From Massilia aurea (GTDB lineage Bacteria > Pseudomonadota > Gammaproteobacteria > Burkholderiales > Burkholderiaceae_D), in the NCBI RefSeq assembly GCF_014200505.1, contig NZ_JACHBX010000006.1, positions 124,001 through 188,000 of the forward strand: DNA of 64,000 nt, written 5' to 3'. Shown here piece by piece: positions 36,276-44,914 of this stretch. The position numbers were made by a program, and so were the translations under genes. The notes beneath the pieces were generated by a model, which saw nothing but the letters and a program-made list of their open reading frames with translations, had not been told where the DNA came from and made no database searches. Each line of letters starts with the position of its first letter. The first letter of the stretch is position 1.

Positions 36276-36442
36276 TTTCATAGGGAACCAGATGGGTTTG
36301 TCAGACAAACTCCTATGGGTCCGTCTCGTCGTTCACTGACTGAAAATACAGACTTTCTCCAATTTGTGAATAGTTTCTCCACGGTCAGAATCTATCTCAT
36401 CGGCAACACAACGGCAGCCGACACAACGACTGGAGAGAGAAA

Positions 36443-36760
36443 ATGACGATGAACGACATGATGGCTGAAATTCGCGACGCTAACCTGAGCTACCTGATGC
36501 TGGCACAGCAAATGATCCGTGCCGACAAGGTCACCGCCATTTTCCGTCTGGGCGTCTCGGCCGACATCGCTGACCTGATCGAAGGCATGAGCAACGCGCA
36601 AATCCTGAAGCTTGCTGGCGGCAACATGATGCTGGCCCGCTTCCGCTTCGACGACAGCGCGATTCTGTCGATGCTGACGAGCCACACGAAGGACCGCAGC
36701 CTGGCCCAGTCGCACGCCGCCATCCTGATGGCCGGCCAGCCAGTCGAAGAGATCGTATAA
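36443..36760 (+). CDS. flhD: Flagellar master regulator subunit FlhD
   Basis: 105 residues; ATG 36443 follows GGAG at seven bases (an ATG two codons later is the alternative). FlhD binds FlhC as a hetero-hexamer that activates flagellar class 2 promoters with sigma-70. Family marks are IRDANLSYLMLAQQMIRADK and LRLGVS-like FRLGVSADIADLI. The protein contains no cysteine, so the inter-subunit disulphide of E. coli FlhD (Cys65) is missing, as in several betaproteobacteria. flhC follows after 52 bases. Confidence 0.97.
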   Translation: MTMNDMMAEIRDANLSYLMLAQQMIRADKVTAIFRLGVSADIADLIEGMSNAQILKLAGGNMMLARFRFDDSAILSMLTSHTKDRSLAQSHAAILMAGQPVEEIV

Positions 36761-36812
36761 TCGCTGTCAGCGGTCTTGCTGTAAGGCCGACAGTGCCGGG
36801 AGCCGTATCGCC

Positions 36813-37403
36813 ATGAGTAAAAAGAGCGTTGTCACCGAGGCGCAGGAAATCCAGCTCGCCATTGAACTGATCAACCTGGGCGCACGCCTGCAACTGCTCG
36901 AGACTGAAGTCTCGCTGTCGCGCGAACGCCTGCTCAAGCTGTACAAGGAGCTCAAGGGTGTCTCTCCACCCAAGGGCATGCTGCCGTTCTCGACGGACTG
37001 GTTCCTGACCTGGCAACCGAATATCCATTCGTCGTTGTTCATTAATATCCACCAGTTCCTGGTGGAGCATGCCGGCGCCACCGGCATCCAGGCCGTCATG
37101 AAGGCCTACAAACTCTACCTCGAACAAATGCCGCCGGCGCCGAACGAAGAGCCGTTGCTCTCGCTCACGCGCGCCTGGACACTGGTACGCTTCTTCAATG
37201 GCGGCATGCTGCAACTGGCCCCCTGCAGCAAGTGCCAGGGCAAGTTCATCGTCAATGCCCTCGATCTCAACAGCGACTACCTGTGCGGGCTGTGCCACAT
37301 GCCTTCGCGCGCCGGCAAGACGCGCAAGGCCAAGGAAGCGCTCGACCAGGCGCGCGCCGACGAAGAGGCCGAGGGCAGGGCCGCCGGCCTGGACCCGGCC
37401 TGA
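36813..37403 (+). CDS. flhC: Flagellar master regulator subunit FlhC
   Basis: 196 residues, close to E. coli FlhC (192). The zinc site is intact: C138, C141, C158 and C161 (PCSKC and LCGLC). FlhC gives most of the DNA contact in FlhD4C2. The opening SVVTEAQEIQLAIELINLGARLQ is typical. It is followed after 22 bases by a membrane-anchored methyltransferase and then motA, so the master regulator, stator and chemotaxis genes form one long block. Confidence 0.97.
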   Translation: MSKKSVVTEAQEIQLAIELINLGARLQLLETEVSLSRERLLKLYKELKGVSPPKGMLPFSTDWFLTWQPNIHSSLFINIHQFLVEHAGATGIQAVMKAYKLYLEQMPPAPNEEPLLSLTRAWTLVRFFNGGMLQLAPCSKCQGKFIVNALDLNSDYLCGLCHMPSRAGKTRKAKEALDQARADEEAEGRAAGLDPA

Positions 37404-37425
37404 TCCAGCGCGCCGGCAGCCTGTC

Positions 37426-38211
37426 TTGCCCGCATCACCTTCTTCTCCGTCGCCCCGGCGCCTGCTGGGCGCGCCCGCGGTCCGGGCGCTGCTGCTGCAG
37501 CTCGCTGCCTTTCCCCTCACGCTCGCCGTCATCTACCTGCTCGCCACGGGCGGCCTGACCGTCTCGTACTGGCACGTGGCCCTGGTCCAGGGTCTGCTCG
37601 CGGCTGGCCTGACCTGGTGGCGCGGCCTGGCGATCTGGTGGCGCGCGATCCAGTTCGGTTTCCCGCTGGCCCTACTGGCCACGAGCACGCTGGCGATACC
37701 GCCGCTGGCATTTCTCGTCATCTTCGTCTTCCTGTTGCTGCTGTACTGGTCAACCTACCGCACGCAGGTGCCGTATTACCCGTCCGGCCGCAAGGTGTGG
37801 GAGGCCGTCGATGCCGCGCTGCCGCAGGGCAGGGCGCTGCGCGTGATCGACATCGGCAGTGGCATCGGCGGGCTGGTGCTGGCGCTGCAGCGCCGCCGTG
37901 CAAACGCGAGCATCGAGGGCATCGAGCTCGCGCCTCTGCCATGGCTGGCCAGCTTCGTGCGCGCGAAACTGGCGCGCAGCCCGGCGGTCTTCATCCGTGG
38001 CGACTATGAGCAGCTCGACCTGGGCGACTACGACGCCGTGTTCGCCTACCTGTCTCCGGCCGCGATGACTGCGCTGTGGCGCAAGGCCGCGCGCGAGATG
38101 CGTCCCGGTTCGATGCTTTTCAGTTACGAATTTATCGTTGTCGGACAAACACCGACGCGTGTTGTGCATCCGTACACAGGCGGACCTGCTTTGTATATAT
38201 GGGACTTTTAA
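37426..38211 (+). CDS. Membrane-anchored class I SAM-dependent methyltransferase
   Basis: About 261 residues. The frame is open back into flhC, but TTG 37426 is the first start codon after the flhC stop; the ribosome site is weak, so the start is uncertain. Residues about 20-50 and 70-105 are strongly hydrophobic (two or three membrane helices), followed by a cytoplasmic Rossmann domain with the SAM loop VIDIGSGIGGLVLALQ and the acidic IEGIELAP. The substrate is unknown. It lies between flhC and motA, a position that suggests a role in motility, but no flagellar methyltransferase of this form is known to me (FliB is different). Confidence 0.82.
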   Translation: MPASPSSPSPRRLLGAPAVRALLLQLAAFPLTLAVIYLLATGGLTVSYWHVALVQGLLAAGLTWWRGLAIWWRAIQFGFPLALLATSTLAIPPLAFLVIFVFLLLLYWSTYRTQVPYYPSGRKVWEAVDAALPQGRALRVIDIGSGIGGLVLALQRRRANASIEGIELAPLPWLASFVRAKLARSPAVFIRGDYEQLDLGDYDAVFAYLSPAAMTALWRKAAREMRPGSMLFSYEFIVVGQTPTRVVHPYTGGPALYIWDF

Positions 38212-38358
38212 GAGACAAACGGTGAGTTTCCAGGGTGGTTTTGCTTGCCGGACAGCACTTCTCCAGCTAAAGTAATTCCCTGAATAAACATTTTCTGAAA
38301 TTACCGGTTCCGAGTCGACATGTCGCGACACGGCGCGGGTTTTCTGGAGCAAAATCCT

Positions 38359-39213
38359 TTGTTAGTTATTGTTGGTTACATCATCGTCTGTGCCTGCGTG
38401 TTTGGTGGCTTTGCCCTGGCGGGTGGTCACCTTGCGTCGCTGTGGCAGCCCATCGAGCTGTTGATGATCGGCGGCGCCGCGTTCGGCGCCATCTTCGTCG
38501 GTAACAATGGCAAGTCGATCAAGGCCACGCTGAAAGCGTTTCCCAGCATTTTCAAGGGCTCGAAGTACACGAAGGACATGTACATGGAACTCATGGCGCT
38601 GCAATTCGACGTGCTGTCCAAGGTCCGCAAGGAAGGCCTGATGTCGATCGAGGGCGATATCGAAGCCCCGGACGCGTCGCCGCTGTTTTCCAAGTACCCG
38701 GCCGTCGTGTCCGACCATCACATCATCGAATTCATGACCGATTACCTGCGCCTGATGGTGTCCGGCAATATGGACGCGATGCAGATTGAAAACCTGATGG
38801 ACAACGAGATCGAGACGCACCACCACGAAGGCGCCATTCCGGCCCACGTGATCGCCAAGATCGGCGACGGCCTGCCGGCCTTCGGTATCGTGGCTGCCGT
38901 GATGGGCGTGGTCCACACGATGGAATCGGTCGGCTTGCCGCCGGCCGAGCTGGGCATCCTGATCGCCAAGGCGCTGGTCGGCACCTTCCTGGGCATTCTG
39001 CTGGCCTATGCGTTTGTCAGCCCGCTGTCCAGCGTGCTGGAGCAGAAGCTCGAAGAGTCGACCAAGATGTTCCAGTGCGTGAAGGTGACGCTGCTGGCGA
39101 GCCTGAACGGCTATGCGCCGGCGCTGGCCGTCGAATTCGGCCGCAAGGTGCTGTACTCGACCGAGCGCCCGACCTTCGCCGAGCTCGAAGAACACATCAA
39201 GAAGAAGAAGTAA
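38359..39213 (+). CDS. motA: Flagellar stator protein MotA
   Basis: About 284 residues if TTG 38359 is used; the ATG at 38320 would add 13 polar residues not found in relatives. TTG is preferred because CTGGAGC lies ten bases before it and because MLVIVGYIIV matches the usual MotA opening. Four membrane helices; the cytoplasmic loop carries DYLRLMVSGNMDAMQIENLMDNEIE (split: charged residues that contact FliG), and GDGLPAFGIVAAVMGVVH holds the key proline. MotA4-5MotB2 conducts protons to drive the motor. Confidence 0.96.
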   Translation: MLVIVGYIIVCACVFGGFALAGGHLASLWQPIELLMIGGAAFGAIFVGNNGKSIKATLKAFPSIFKGSKYTKDMYMELMALQFDVLSKVRKEGLMSIEGDIEAPDASPLFSKYPAVVSDHHIIEFMTDYLRLMVSGNMDAMQIENLMDNEIETHHHEGAIPAHVIAKIGDGLPAFGIVAAVMGVVHTMESVGLPPAELGILIAKALVGTFLGILLAYAFVSPLSSVLEQKLEESTKMFQCVKVTLLASLNGYAPALAVEFGRKVLYSTERPTFAELEEHIKKKK

Positions 39214-39265
39214 GCCGCGATGACCGCATCCGATCTTTCGCCGCAGTACACCCGGGAGCATGAGC

Positions 39266-40201
39266 GTGGCTGACGACAACGCACGTCCCATTGTCATCAA
39301 GCGCATCAAGAAGGTGGCGGGCGGCCACCACGGCGGCGCCTGGAAAATCGCGTACGCCGACTTCGTGACCGCGATGATGGCGTTCTTCCTGCTCATGTGG
39401 CTGCTGGGCTCGACCGCCAAGGGCGACCTGGTGGGCATCTCGGAATACTTCAAGACCCCGCTGAAGGTGGCGATGCAGGGCGGCTCGGGCTCGGGCGACT
39501 CGTCGTCGGTGATCAAGGGCGGCGGCGAAGACCTGACGCGCACCGCCGGCCAGGTCAAGCGCGGCGACTCGGCGCCGGCCAACAAGAGCTACGACCTGCA
39601 GGCGGCCAAGGCTGCGCTGGCACGTGAAGAGGGCGAGCGCCTGAAGAACCTGAAGGCACGGATCGAGTCGGCCATCGAAGTCAATCCGATGCTCAAGAAG
39701 TACCAGAACCAGCTGCTGCTCGACATCACCAGCGAAGGCTTGCGCATCCAGATCGTCGACGAAAAGAACCGCCCGATGTTCGCGATGGCCAAGGCCGAGC
39801 TGCAGCCGTACACCAAGGAAATCCTGCACATCATCGGCATGGTGCTCAACGAGGTGCCGAACAAGCTGGGGATTTCAGGCCATACCGATTCGACGCCGTA
39901 TCACAGCGATGCCGGCTACAGCAACTGGGAACTGTCGGCCGACCGTGCCAACGCATCGCGCCGCGAAATGGTGCTGGGTGGCCTGCAGGACGACAAGGTA
40001 CTGCGCGTGGTCGGGCTGGCCTCGGCCGCGCACCTGGATGCTACCGACCCGTTCAGCCCCATCAACCGGCGCATCAGCATCATCGTCATGAACAAGCGCA
40101 CCGAAGACGCGGTGCGGCGCGATGCGTCCACGCTGGACGTGCCGGCCGAGGATGCCGAGGCGGCAGCGACGGCAACGCTAAATGCGGTGAAACCGCGATG
40201 A
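39266..40201 (+). CDS. motB: Flagellar stator protein MotB
   Basis: About 311 residues. GGAG at 39255-39258 sits one base before ATG 39260 but seven bases before GTG 39266, so GTG 39266 is chosen (two residues shorter). A single membrane helix begins with the proton-carrying Asp (AYADFVTAMMAFFLLMW), followed by a plug region and a C-terminal OmpA-type peptidoglycan-binding domain (GISGHTDSTPY, NWELSADRANASRR, NRRISIIV). It anchors MotA to the cell wall and completes the proton channel. Confidence 0.96.
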   Translation: MADDNARPIVIKRIKKVAGGHHGGAWKIAYADFVTAMMAFFLLMWLLGSTAKGDLVGISEYFKTPLKVAMQGGSGSGDSSSVIKGGGEDLTRTAGQVKRGDSAPANKSYDLQAAKAALAREEGERLKNLKARIESAIEVNPMLKKYQNQLLLDITSEGLRIQIVDEKNRPMFAMAKAELQPYTKEILHIIGMVLNEVPNKLGISGHTDSTPYHSDAGYSNWELSADRANASRREMVLGGLQDDKVLRVVGLASAAHLDATDPFSPINRRISIIVMNKRTEDAVRRDASTLDVPAEDAEAAATATLNAVKPR

Positions 40202-40235
40202 CCGACGCTGTGCGGGCAGGTTTGGAGAGAACACG

Positions 40236-40784
40236 ATGACAAGAAAAAAGATACTCGGATCGCACGTCAAGCGCCTGCTCTCAGGCGTGTCGGTGCATGG
40301 CCGGCGCCACCTGACCGAAGTGGAAGCCGATCTGCTCCAGACCGAACTGCTGCTCGAAGAAGCCATCGACAAGCTCACCGGCAGCTTCGTTGCGGTGCAC
40401 GCCGTCGTCGGCGCGCGCCAGGAAGCGATCGACCGCATGCTGGCCGGCGGCGCGCTGTCGCTTGAAGATCGCGCGCTGCTCGGCTCGATGTCGGACGATG
40501 TGAGCGAGCACGTGAACACGGCGATCACCAGCATGCAGTTCCAAGACCTGACGGCGCAACTGATCGAGCGTACGCTGCGCCGCGTGGCGGGCTTGCGCGA
40601 CTTTCTGGGCACGTTGAACGACCACGGCGAAGGGATCACGCCAGAGCACGGCAGCGACGAAATTGTCGACCGGCTGGGCCAGGTCAGCGTCGCGCTGGCG
40701 ATCCAGTCGCTGCAACTACGCAGCAAGCTGCGCAGGTCGGTCGAACAGAAACACCTGGAAAGCGGCGACGTCGAGCTGTTCTGA
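40236..40784 (+). CDS. CheZ-like protein between motB and cheY
   Basis: 182 residues; ATG 40236 follows GGAGAGAA. Almost all-helical. The segment SMQFQDLTAQLIERTLRRV contains D104 and Q108 in a DxxxQ arrangement, the same as the catalytic DLTGQ of CheZ (compare the true CheZ at 47123-47773, whose DFQDLTGQ is nearly identical). The flanking helices differ from CheZ and the C-terminal CheY-tethering helix of CheZ is not evident. It may be a second CheY-P phosphatase for the cheY immediately downstream, or a scaffold that kept this motif. Function is inferred. Confidence 0.72.
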   Translation: MTRKKILGSHVKRLLSGVSVHGRRHLTEVEADLLQTELLLEEAIDKLTGSFVAVHAVVGARQEAIDRMLAGGALSLEDRALLGSMSDDVSEHVNTAITSMQFQDLTAQLIERTLRRVAGLRDFLGTLNDHGEGITPEHGSDEIVDRLGQVSVALAIQSLQLRSKLRRSVEQKHLESGDVELF

Positions 40785-40860
40785 CCGCGCCGCCGTCCCG
40801 TAGTCACCTAACAACCAATTCAACCCGGGTCCGCCCGGTGTAAAACAGCAGGAGCACAAG

Positions 40861-41226
40861 ATGGCAAAAACGATTCTCGCAGTCGACGATTCCAGTTCAC
40901 TACGCCAGATGGTGGCTTTCAGTCTGAAGGCAGCCGGCTACCATGTGGTGGAAGCCGTGGACGGCCAGGACGGCCTTGACAAGGCGAAGCTGCAGGCCGT
41001 CGACCTGGTGCTGACCGACCAGAACATGCCGAAGATGGATGGCCTGGCGCTGATCAAGTCGCTGCGCTCGCTGCCCGGCTACGCGAAGACGCCCATCCTG
41101 ATGCTCACCACCGAGTCGTCGGACGAAATGAAATCCAAGGGCCGTGCTGCCGGCGCCAATGGCTGGCTGGTCAAGCCGTTCGATCCGCAGCGCCTGATCG
41201 AGGTAGTCAAAAAAGTGATCGGTTAA
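40861..41226 (+). CDS. cheY: CheY-like single-domain response regulator (first copy)
   Basis: 121 residues. Acidic pair D9/D10, phospho-acceptor D53 in LTDQNMPKMDG, Thr in LTTES and Lys in LVKPFDP are all present. It directly precedes cheA, so it is likely phosphorylated by it. It is shorter than the second CheY at 46723 and differs from it in the switch region (TTESSDEMKSKGRAAGANG). In many betaproteobacteria a CheY of this kind lies next to cheA and a second, E. coli-like CheY lies next to cheZ. Confidence 0.93.
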   Translation: MAKTILAVDDSSSLRQMVAFSLKAAGYHVVEAVDGQDGLDKAKLQAVDLVLTDQNMPKMDGLALIKSLRSLPGYAKTPILMLTTESSDEMKSKGRAAGANGWLVKPFDPQRLIEVVKKVIG

Positions 41227-41267
41227 GCCATGAATTTTGGCTTAGGCAACCACGAGCGGACATCCCC

Positions 41268-43427
41268 ATGAGCATCGACATCAGCCAGTTTTACCAGGTC
41301 TTTTTCGACGAAGCAGAAGAACTGCTCGCCGAAATGGAGCGCCTGCTGCTGGGCGTCGATCTGGCAGCGCCCGATGCCGAAGATCTGAACGCGATCTTCC
41401 GCACCGCGCACTCGGTCAAGGGCGGCGCATCGACCTTCGGCCTGACCGATATGTGCGACGTGACCCACGTGCTCGAGTCACTGCTCGACCGTATCCGCAA
41501 GGGCGAGATGGCGCTGACCTCGAACCACGTGGACGCGTTTTTGGCAGCCAAGGACGCGCTCAAGATGCAGCTCGACGGCCATCGCCATGGCAAGCAGGTC
41601 GACCAGGAAGTCGTCGCCAACGTGCGCATGGCGCTGCATGATCTGGCCGAGGGCGTCGTGCCGGTCGCGCCGGTCGTCGCCCCATCCTACCTGTCGGCGC
41701 AGGCACGCGTTGAAGTGCCCACCGAAGGCGCGCACCGCTACAAGATCGAGTTGCCGCAAGTGGCGCAGCGCGACATCGATGCGCTTGTGGACGAGCTGGG
41801 CCTGATGGGCCGGATCTCGGTCGCACCGCTCGACGGCGGGCGCACCGCCGTCATCATCACGACGCTGGAAAGCCTGGACGACATCATCGCCATCTGCTCG
41901 TTCGTGCTCGACCCCGATGACCTGAAAATCTTCGAGGCGCCGGCGCTCACCCCAGAGCAGCGGCTGATCGAAGCGGCCGAACGCAAGCGGATCGAAGACG
42001 ACCAGGGCTACGGCTTCTTCGGTCCGGACGACGACGTGGCGCCTGCTGCCGGTGAACCATCCGAAGACGAACTGGGCTACGGCTTCTTCCAGCCGATCGA
42101 GCAGATCCGCGCTGCCGCCGGCATTGTCGAGAGCGCGCCGGAACCGGTTGTCGCGCTCGCCGCGCAGGCCCAGAACGTCGTGGAGCACCTGGCCGAACTG
42201 GCGCTGGAAAAGAAAGCCGCGCGCAAGGACGACAAGAACGAATCGTCGTCCATCCGCGTGTCGGTCGAAAAAGTCGACCAGCTGATCAACCTGATTGGCG
42301 AACTCGTCATTACCAATGCGATGCTCGAGCAGCGCAGCGCCGTGCTCGACCCGATCCTGCACGAGCGCCTGTTGTCGTCGGTGAGCCAGCTCGACCGCAA
42401 TACGCGCGAGCTGCAAGAGGCGGTGATGTCGATCCGCATGATGCCGATGGACTTCGTGTTCTCGCGCTTCCCGCGCATGGTGCGCGACCTGGCCGGCAAG
42501 CTTGGCAAGAAGGTCGACTTCATCACCAATGGCGCGGCCACCGAACTCGATAAAGGCCTGATCGAGCGCATCGTCGATCCGCTGACGCACCTGGTGCGCA
42601 ACTCGATCGACCATGGCGTCGAGATGCCGGCCGCGCGTATTGCCGCGGGCAAGAGCGAAGCAGGGCGCCTGTTCCTGTCGGCCGGGCACCAGGGCGGGCA
42701 TATCGTCATCGAAGTGGCCGACGATGGCGCCGGCCTGAACCGCGAAAAAATCCTGGCCAAGGCGGCCCAGAACGGGCTGGCCGTGTCCGACACGATGACG
42801 GACGCCGAAGTCTGGCAACTGATCTTCGCACCGGGCTTCTCGACCGCCGATACCGTGACCGACGTGTCGGGCCGCGGCGTGGGCATGGATGTCGTCAAGC
42901 GCAATATCACCGCGATGGGCGGCACGGTCGACATTCGCTCGGCAGCCGGTTTCGGCACGACGATCTCGATTTCGCTGCCGCTGACGCTGGCGATCTTGGA
43001 TGGCATGTCGATCCGCAGTGGCGAAGAAATCTATATTTTGCCGCTGTCGTTCGTCGTCGAATCGCTGCAGCCGACGCCGCAGGACGTGCGCGAGATCGCC
43101 GGGCGCGGGCGCGTGCTGAAAGTGCGTGGCGAATACCTGCCGATGATCCCGCTGTACCAGATGTTCGATATCGAACCGGTGCACCGCGACCCGTCCGACG
43201 GCATCGTCGTCATCCTCGAAACCGAGGGCAAGAAGGCGGCGTTGTTCGTGGACGAACTGGTCGGGCAGCAGCAGGTGGTGGTCAAGAACCTGGAAGCGAA
43301 TTACCGTAAAGTGGCCGGGATTTCCGGCGCAACCATCATGGGCGACGGTGGTGTCGCCCTGATCCTCGACGTGGCAGCGCTGGTGCGCTCGTCGCGCCAG
43401 CTGGCCGACGATCCCGTCGTTCAATAA
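41268..43427 (+). CDS. cheA: Chemotaxis histidine kinase CheA
   Basis: 719 residues. Domains in order: Hpt with H48 (IFRTAHSVKGGASTFG), a variable linker/P2-like segment (about 130-320, with two copies of a short QGYGFF/LGYGFF motif near 250 and 272), the dimerisation domain, the HATPase with NSIDHG, DDGAGLN and GRGVGMD, and a C-terminal CheW-like domain (about 570-700). It phosphorylates CheY and CheB in receptor arrays. The YGFF-like repeats may be CheY/CheB docking peptides. Confidence 0.97.
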   Translation: MSIDISQFYQVFFDEAEELLAEMERLLLGVDLAAPDAEDLNAIFRTAHSVKGGASTFGLTDMCDVTHVLESLLDRIRKGEMALTSNHVDAFLAAKDALKMQLDGHRHGKQVDQEVVANVRMALHDLAEGVVPVAPVVAPSYLSAQARVEVPTEGAHRYKIELPQVAQRDIDALVDELGLMGRISVAPLDGGRTAVIITTLESLDDIIAICSFVLDPDDLKIFEAPALTPEQRLIEAAERKRIEDDQGYGFFGPDDDVAPAAGEPSEDELGYGFFQPIEQIRAAAGIVESAPEPVVALAAQAQNVVEHLAELALEKKAARKDDKNESSSIRVSVEKVDQLINLIGELVITNAMLEQRSAVLDPILHERLLSSVSQLDRNTRELQEAVMSIRMMPMDFVFSRFPRMVRDLAGKLGKKVDFITNGAATELDKGLIERIVDPLTHLVRNSIDHGVEMPAARIAAGKSEAGRLFLSAGHQGGHIVIEVADDGAGLNREKILAKAAQNGLAVSDTMTDAEVWQLIFAPGFSTADTVTDVSGRGVGMDVVKRNITAMGGTVDIRSAAGFGTTISISLPLTLAILDGMSIRSGEEIYILPLSFVVESLQPTPQDVREIAGRGRVLKVRGEYLPMIPLYQMFDIEPVHRDPSDGIVVILETEGKKAALFVDELVGQQQVVVKNLEANYRKVAGISGATIMGDGGVALILDVAALVRSSRQLADDPVVQ

Positions 43428-43459
43428 ATTTTTATTTTCACTGCAAACAAAGGAATACC

Positions 43460-43963
43460 ATGTCCAACCTGGCAAACACCCTCTCGACCGACGGCACCGC
43501 GCACGACGGCGCCGGCAGCGAATTCCTTGCCTTCACCCTGGGTTCGGAAGAATACGGCATCGACATCCTGAAGGTGCAGGAAATCCGCGGCTACGAAGCC
43601 GTGACGCGCATCGCCAACGCCCCCGAATTCATCAAGGGCGTGATCAATCTGCGCGGCATCATCATTCCCGTGGTCGACATGCGCATCAAGTTCAAGCTGG
43701 GTACGCCGGTGTACGACCAGTTCACGGTCGTGATCATCCTGAACATCGGTGGCCGCATCATGGGCATGGTGGTCGACAGTGTTTCGGACGTCACCACGCT
43801 CACGCCGGACCAGATCAAGCCGGCCCCGGAAATGGGCAGCGCCTTCAATTCGGACTACATGATTGGCCTTGGCACCGTCGACGAGCGCATGCTGATTCTG
43901 GTCGACATCGACAAGCTGATGTCGTCGAGCGAAATGGGCCTGATCGACAAGCTGGCGGCGTAA
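43460..43963 (+). CDS. cheW: Chemotaxis coupling protein CheW
   Basis: 167 residues; single CheW domain. Family marks: EFLAFTLGSEEYGIDILKVQEIRGYE, IINLRGIIIPVVD-like NLRGIIIPVVDMR, and a late TVDERMLILVDIDKLM. It links chemoreceptors to CheA. Directly downstream of cheA (32 bases) and upstream of cheR. It is distinct from the orphan CheW-like protein at 13078-13560. Confidence 0.97.
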   Translation: MSNLANTLSTDGTAHDGAGSEFLAFTLGSEEYGIDILKVQEIRGYEAVTRIANAPEFIKGVINLRGIIIPVVDMRIKFKLGTPVYDQFTVVIILNIGGRIMGMVVDSVSDVTTLTPDQIKPAPEMGSAFNSDYMIGLGTVDERMLILVDIDKLMSSSEMGLIDKLAA

Positions 43964-44044
43964 GCCACCGTCTGCGTCGGCACCAAGCACAACAATCCGG
44001 CCGGCTCGTGGAGCCCGCTATCGTATTCAAGAAAGTCACGCACA

Positions 44045-44899
44045 GTGCCGCAGCAGAAAACAGAAACCAATAAAGAGTTCGATTTCACCCGCCGTGATTT
44101 CGAACGGGTGCGCGCGCTGATTCACCAGCGCGCCGGCATCTCGCTGGCCGACAGCAAGCAGGAGATGGTCTACAGCCGCCTGGCCCGGCGCCTGCGCGCG
44201 ACCGGCATCCAGTCGTTCACACGTTACCTGGACGACCTGGAAGCAGGGCGCATGGACCGCGAGTGGGAGTCGTTTACCAATGCGCTGACCACCAACCTGA
44301 CGTCGTTCTTCCGCGAGGCGCATCACTTCCCGCTGCTGCTCGATCATCTGGTGGCGCTGCACAAGAAGGATGCGCGCCCACTGCGCATCTGGTGCTCGGC
44401 CGCGTCCACCGGCGAAGAGCCGTATTCGATCGCGATGACGGCCTGCGAAGCGTTCAACACGCTGACGCCCAAAGTCGAGATCATCGCCACCGATATCGAC
44501 ACGAATGTGCTGGCCACGGCGTCGAATGGCGTGTACCCGATGGAGCGCATCGAGAAGGTGTCGCCGGAACGCCTGCGCCGCTTCTTCTTGCGCGGCAAGG
44601 GTGCCCACGAAGGCATGGTGCGCATCCGCCCCGAGCTGCGCTCGCTCGTCACGTTCAAGCCGCTCAACCTGCTGGCCGATGGCTGGCCGCTGGACGGGCA
44701 GTTCGACGCGATCTTTTGCCGCAACGTGATGATCTATTTTGACAAGCCGACCCAGCGCACCATCCTGAGCCGCTTCGTGCCGCTGATGAAGGGCCACGGC
44801 CTGCTGTTTGCCGGCCACTCCGAAAACTTCCTGTACGTGTCCGATTCCCTGCGCCTGCGCGGCAAGACCGTGTACGAACTCGACGCGCGCACGGCGTAA
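44045..44899 (+). CDS. cheR: Chemotaxis methyltransferase CheR
   Basis: 284 residues from GTG 44045. It methylates receptor glutamates with SAM for adaptation. The N-terminal helical domain (FDFTRRDFERVRALIHQRAGI) is followed by the SAM domain with CSAASTGEEPYSIAM and IFCRNVMIYFDKPTQ. No C-terminal TPR or pentapeptide-type extension. cheD follows after 15 bases. Confidence 0.97.
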   Translation: MPQQKTETNKEFDFTRRDFERVRALIHQRAGISLADSKQEMVYSRLARRLRATGIQSFTRYLDDLEAGRMDREWESFTNALTTNLTSFFREAHHFPLLLDHLVALHKKDARPLRIWCSAASTGEEPYSIAMTACEAFNTLTPKVEIIATDIDTNVLATASNGVYPMERIEKVSPERLRRFFLRGKGAHEGMVRIRPELRSLVTFKPLNLLADGWPLDGQFDAIFCRNVMIYFDKPTQRTILSRFVPLMKGHGLLFAGHSENFLYVSDSLRLRGKTVYELDARTA

Positions 44900-44914
44900 G
44901 AACGAAGGGCGACC

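Larger units (their letters stand above)
35868..36442. other. Long AT-rich regulatory gap upstream of flhD
   Basis: 575 bases without a credible gene. It holds three AT-rich tracts (near 35930-35950, 36014-36035 and 36115-36133), each followed by a sigma-28-type promoter match, then a 270-base leader before flhD with one hairpin (36258-36275). The composition is much more AT-rich than the flanking genes. The promoter of the divergent acyltransferase must also lie here, but no clear site is visible for it. Confidence 0.8.

Noticed and set aside
36033..36446. 137-residue open frame spanning the flhD promoter region and overlapping the flhD ATG by ATGA
   Set aside because: It runs through two sigma-28-type sites and AT-rich tracts, has a GTG start without ribosome site and no recognisable domain; the overlap with flhD is probably chance.
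38265..38300. TAAAGTAA upstream of motA
   Set aside because: No GCCGATAA-like element at 10-12 bases; it lacks the second half of a sigma-28 promoter.
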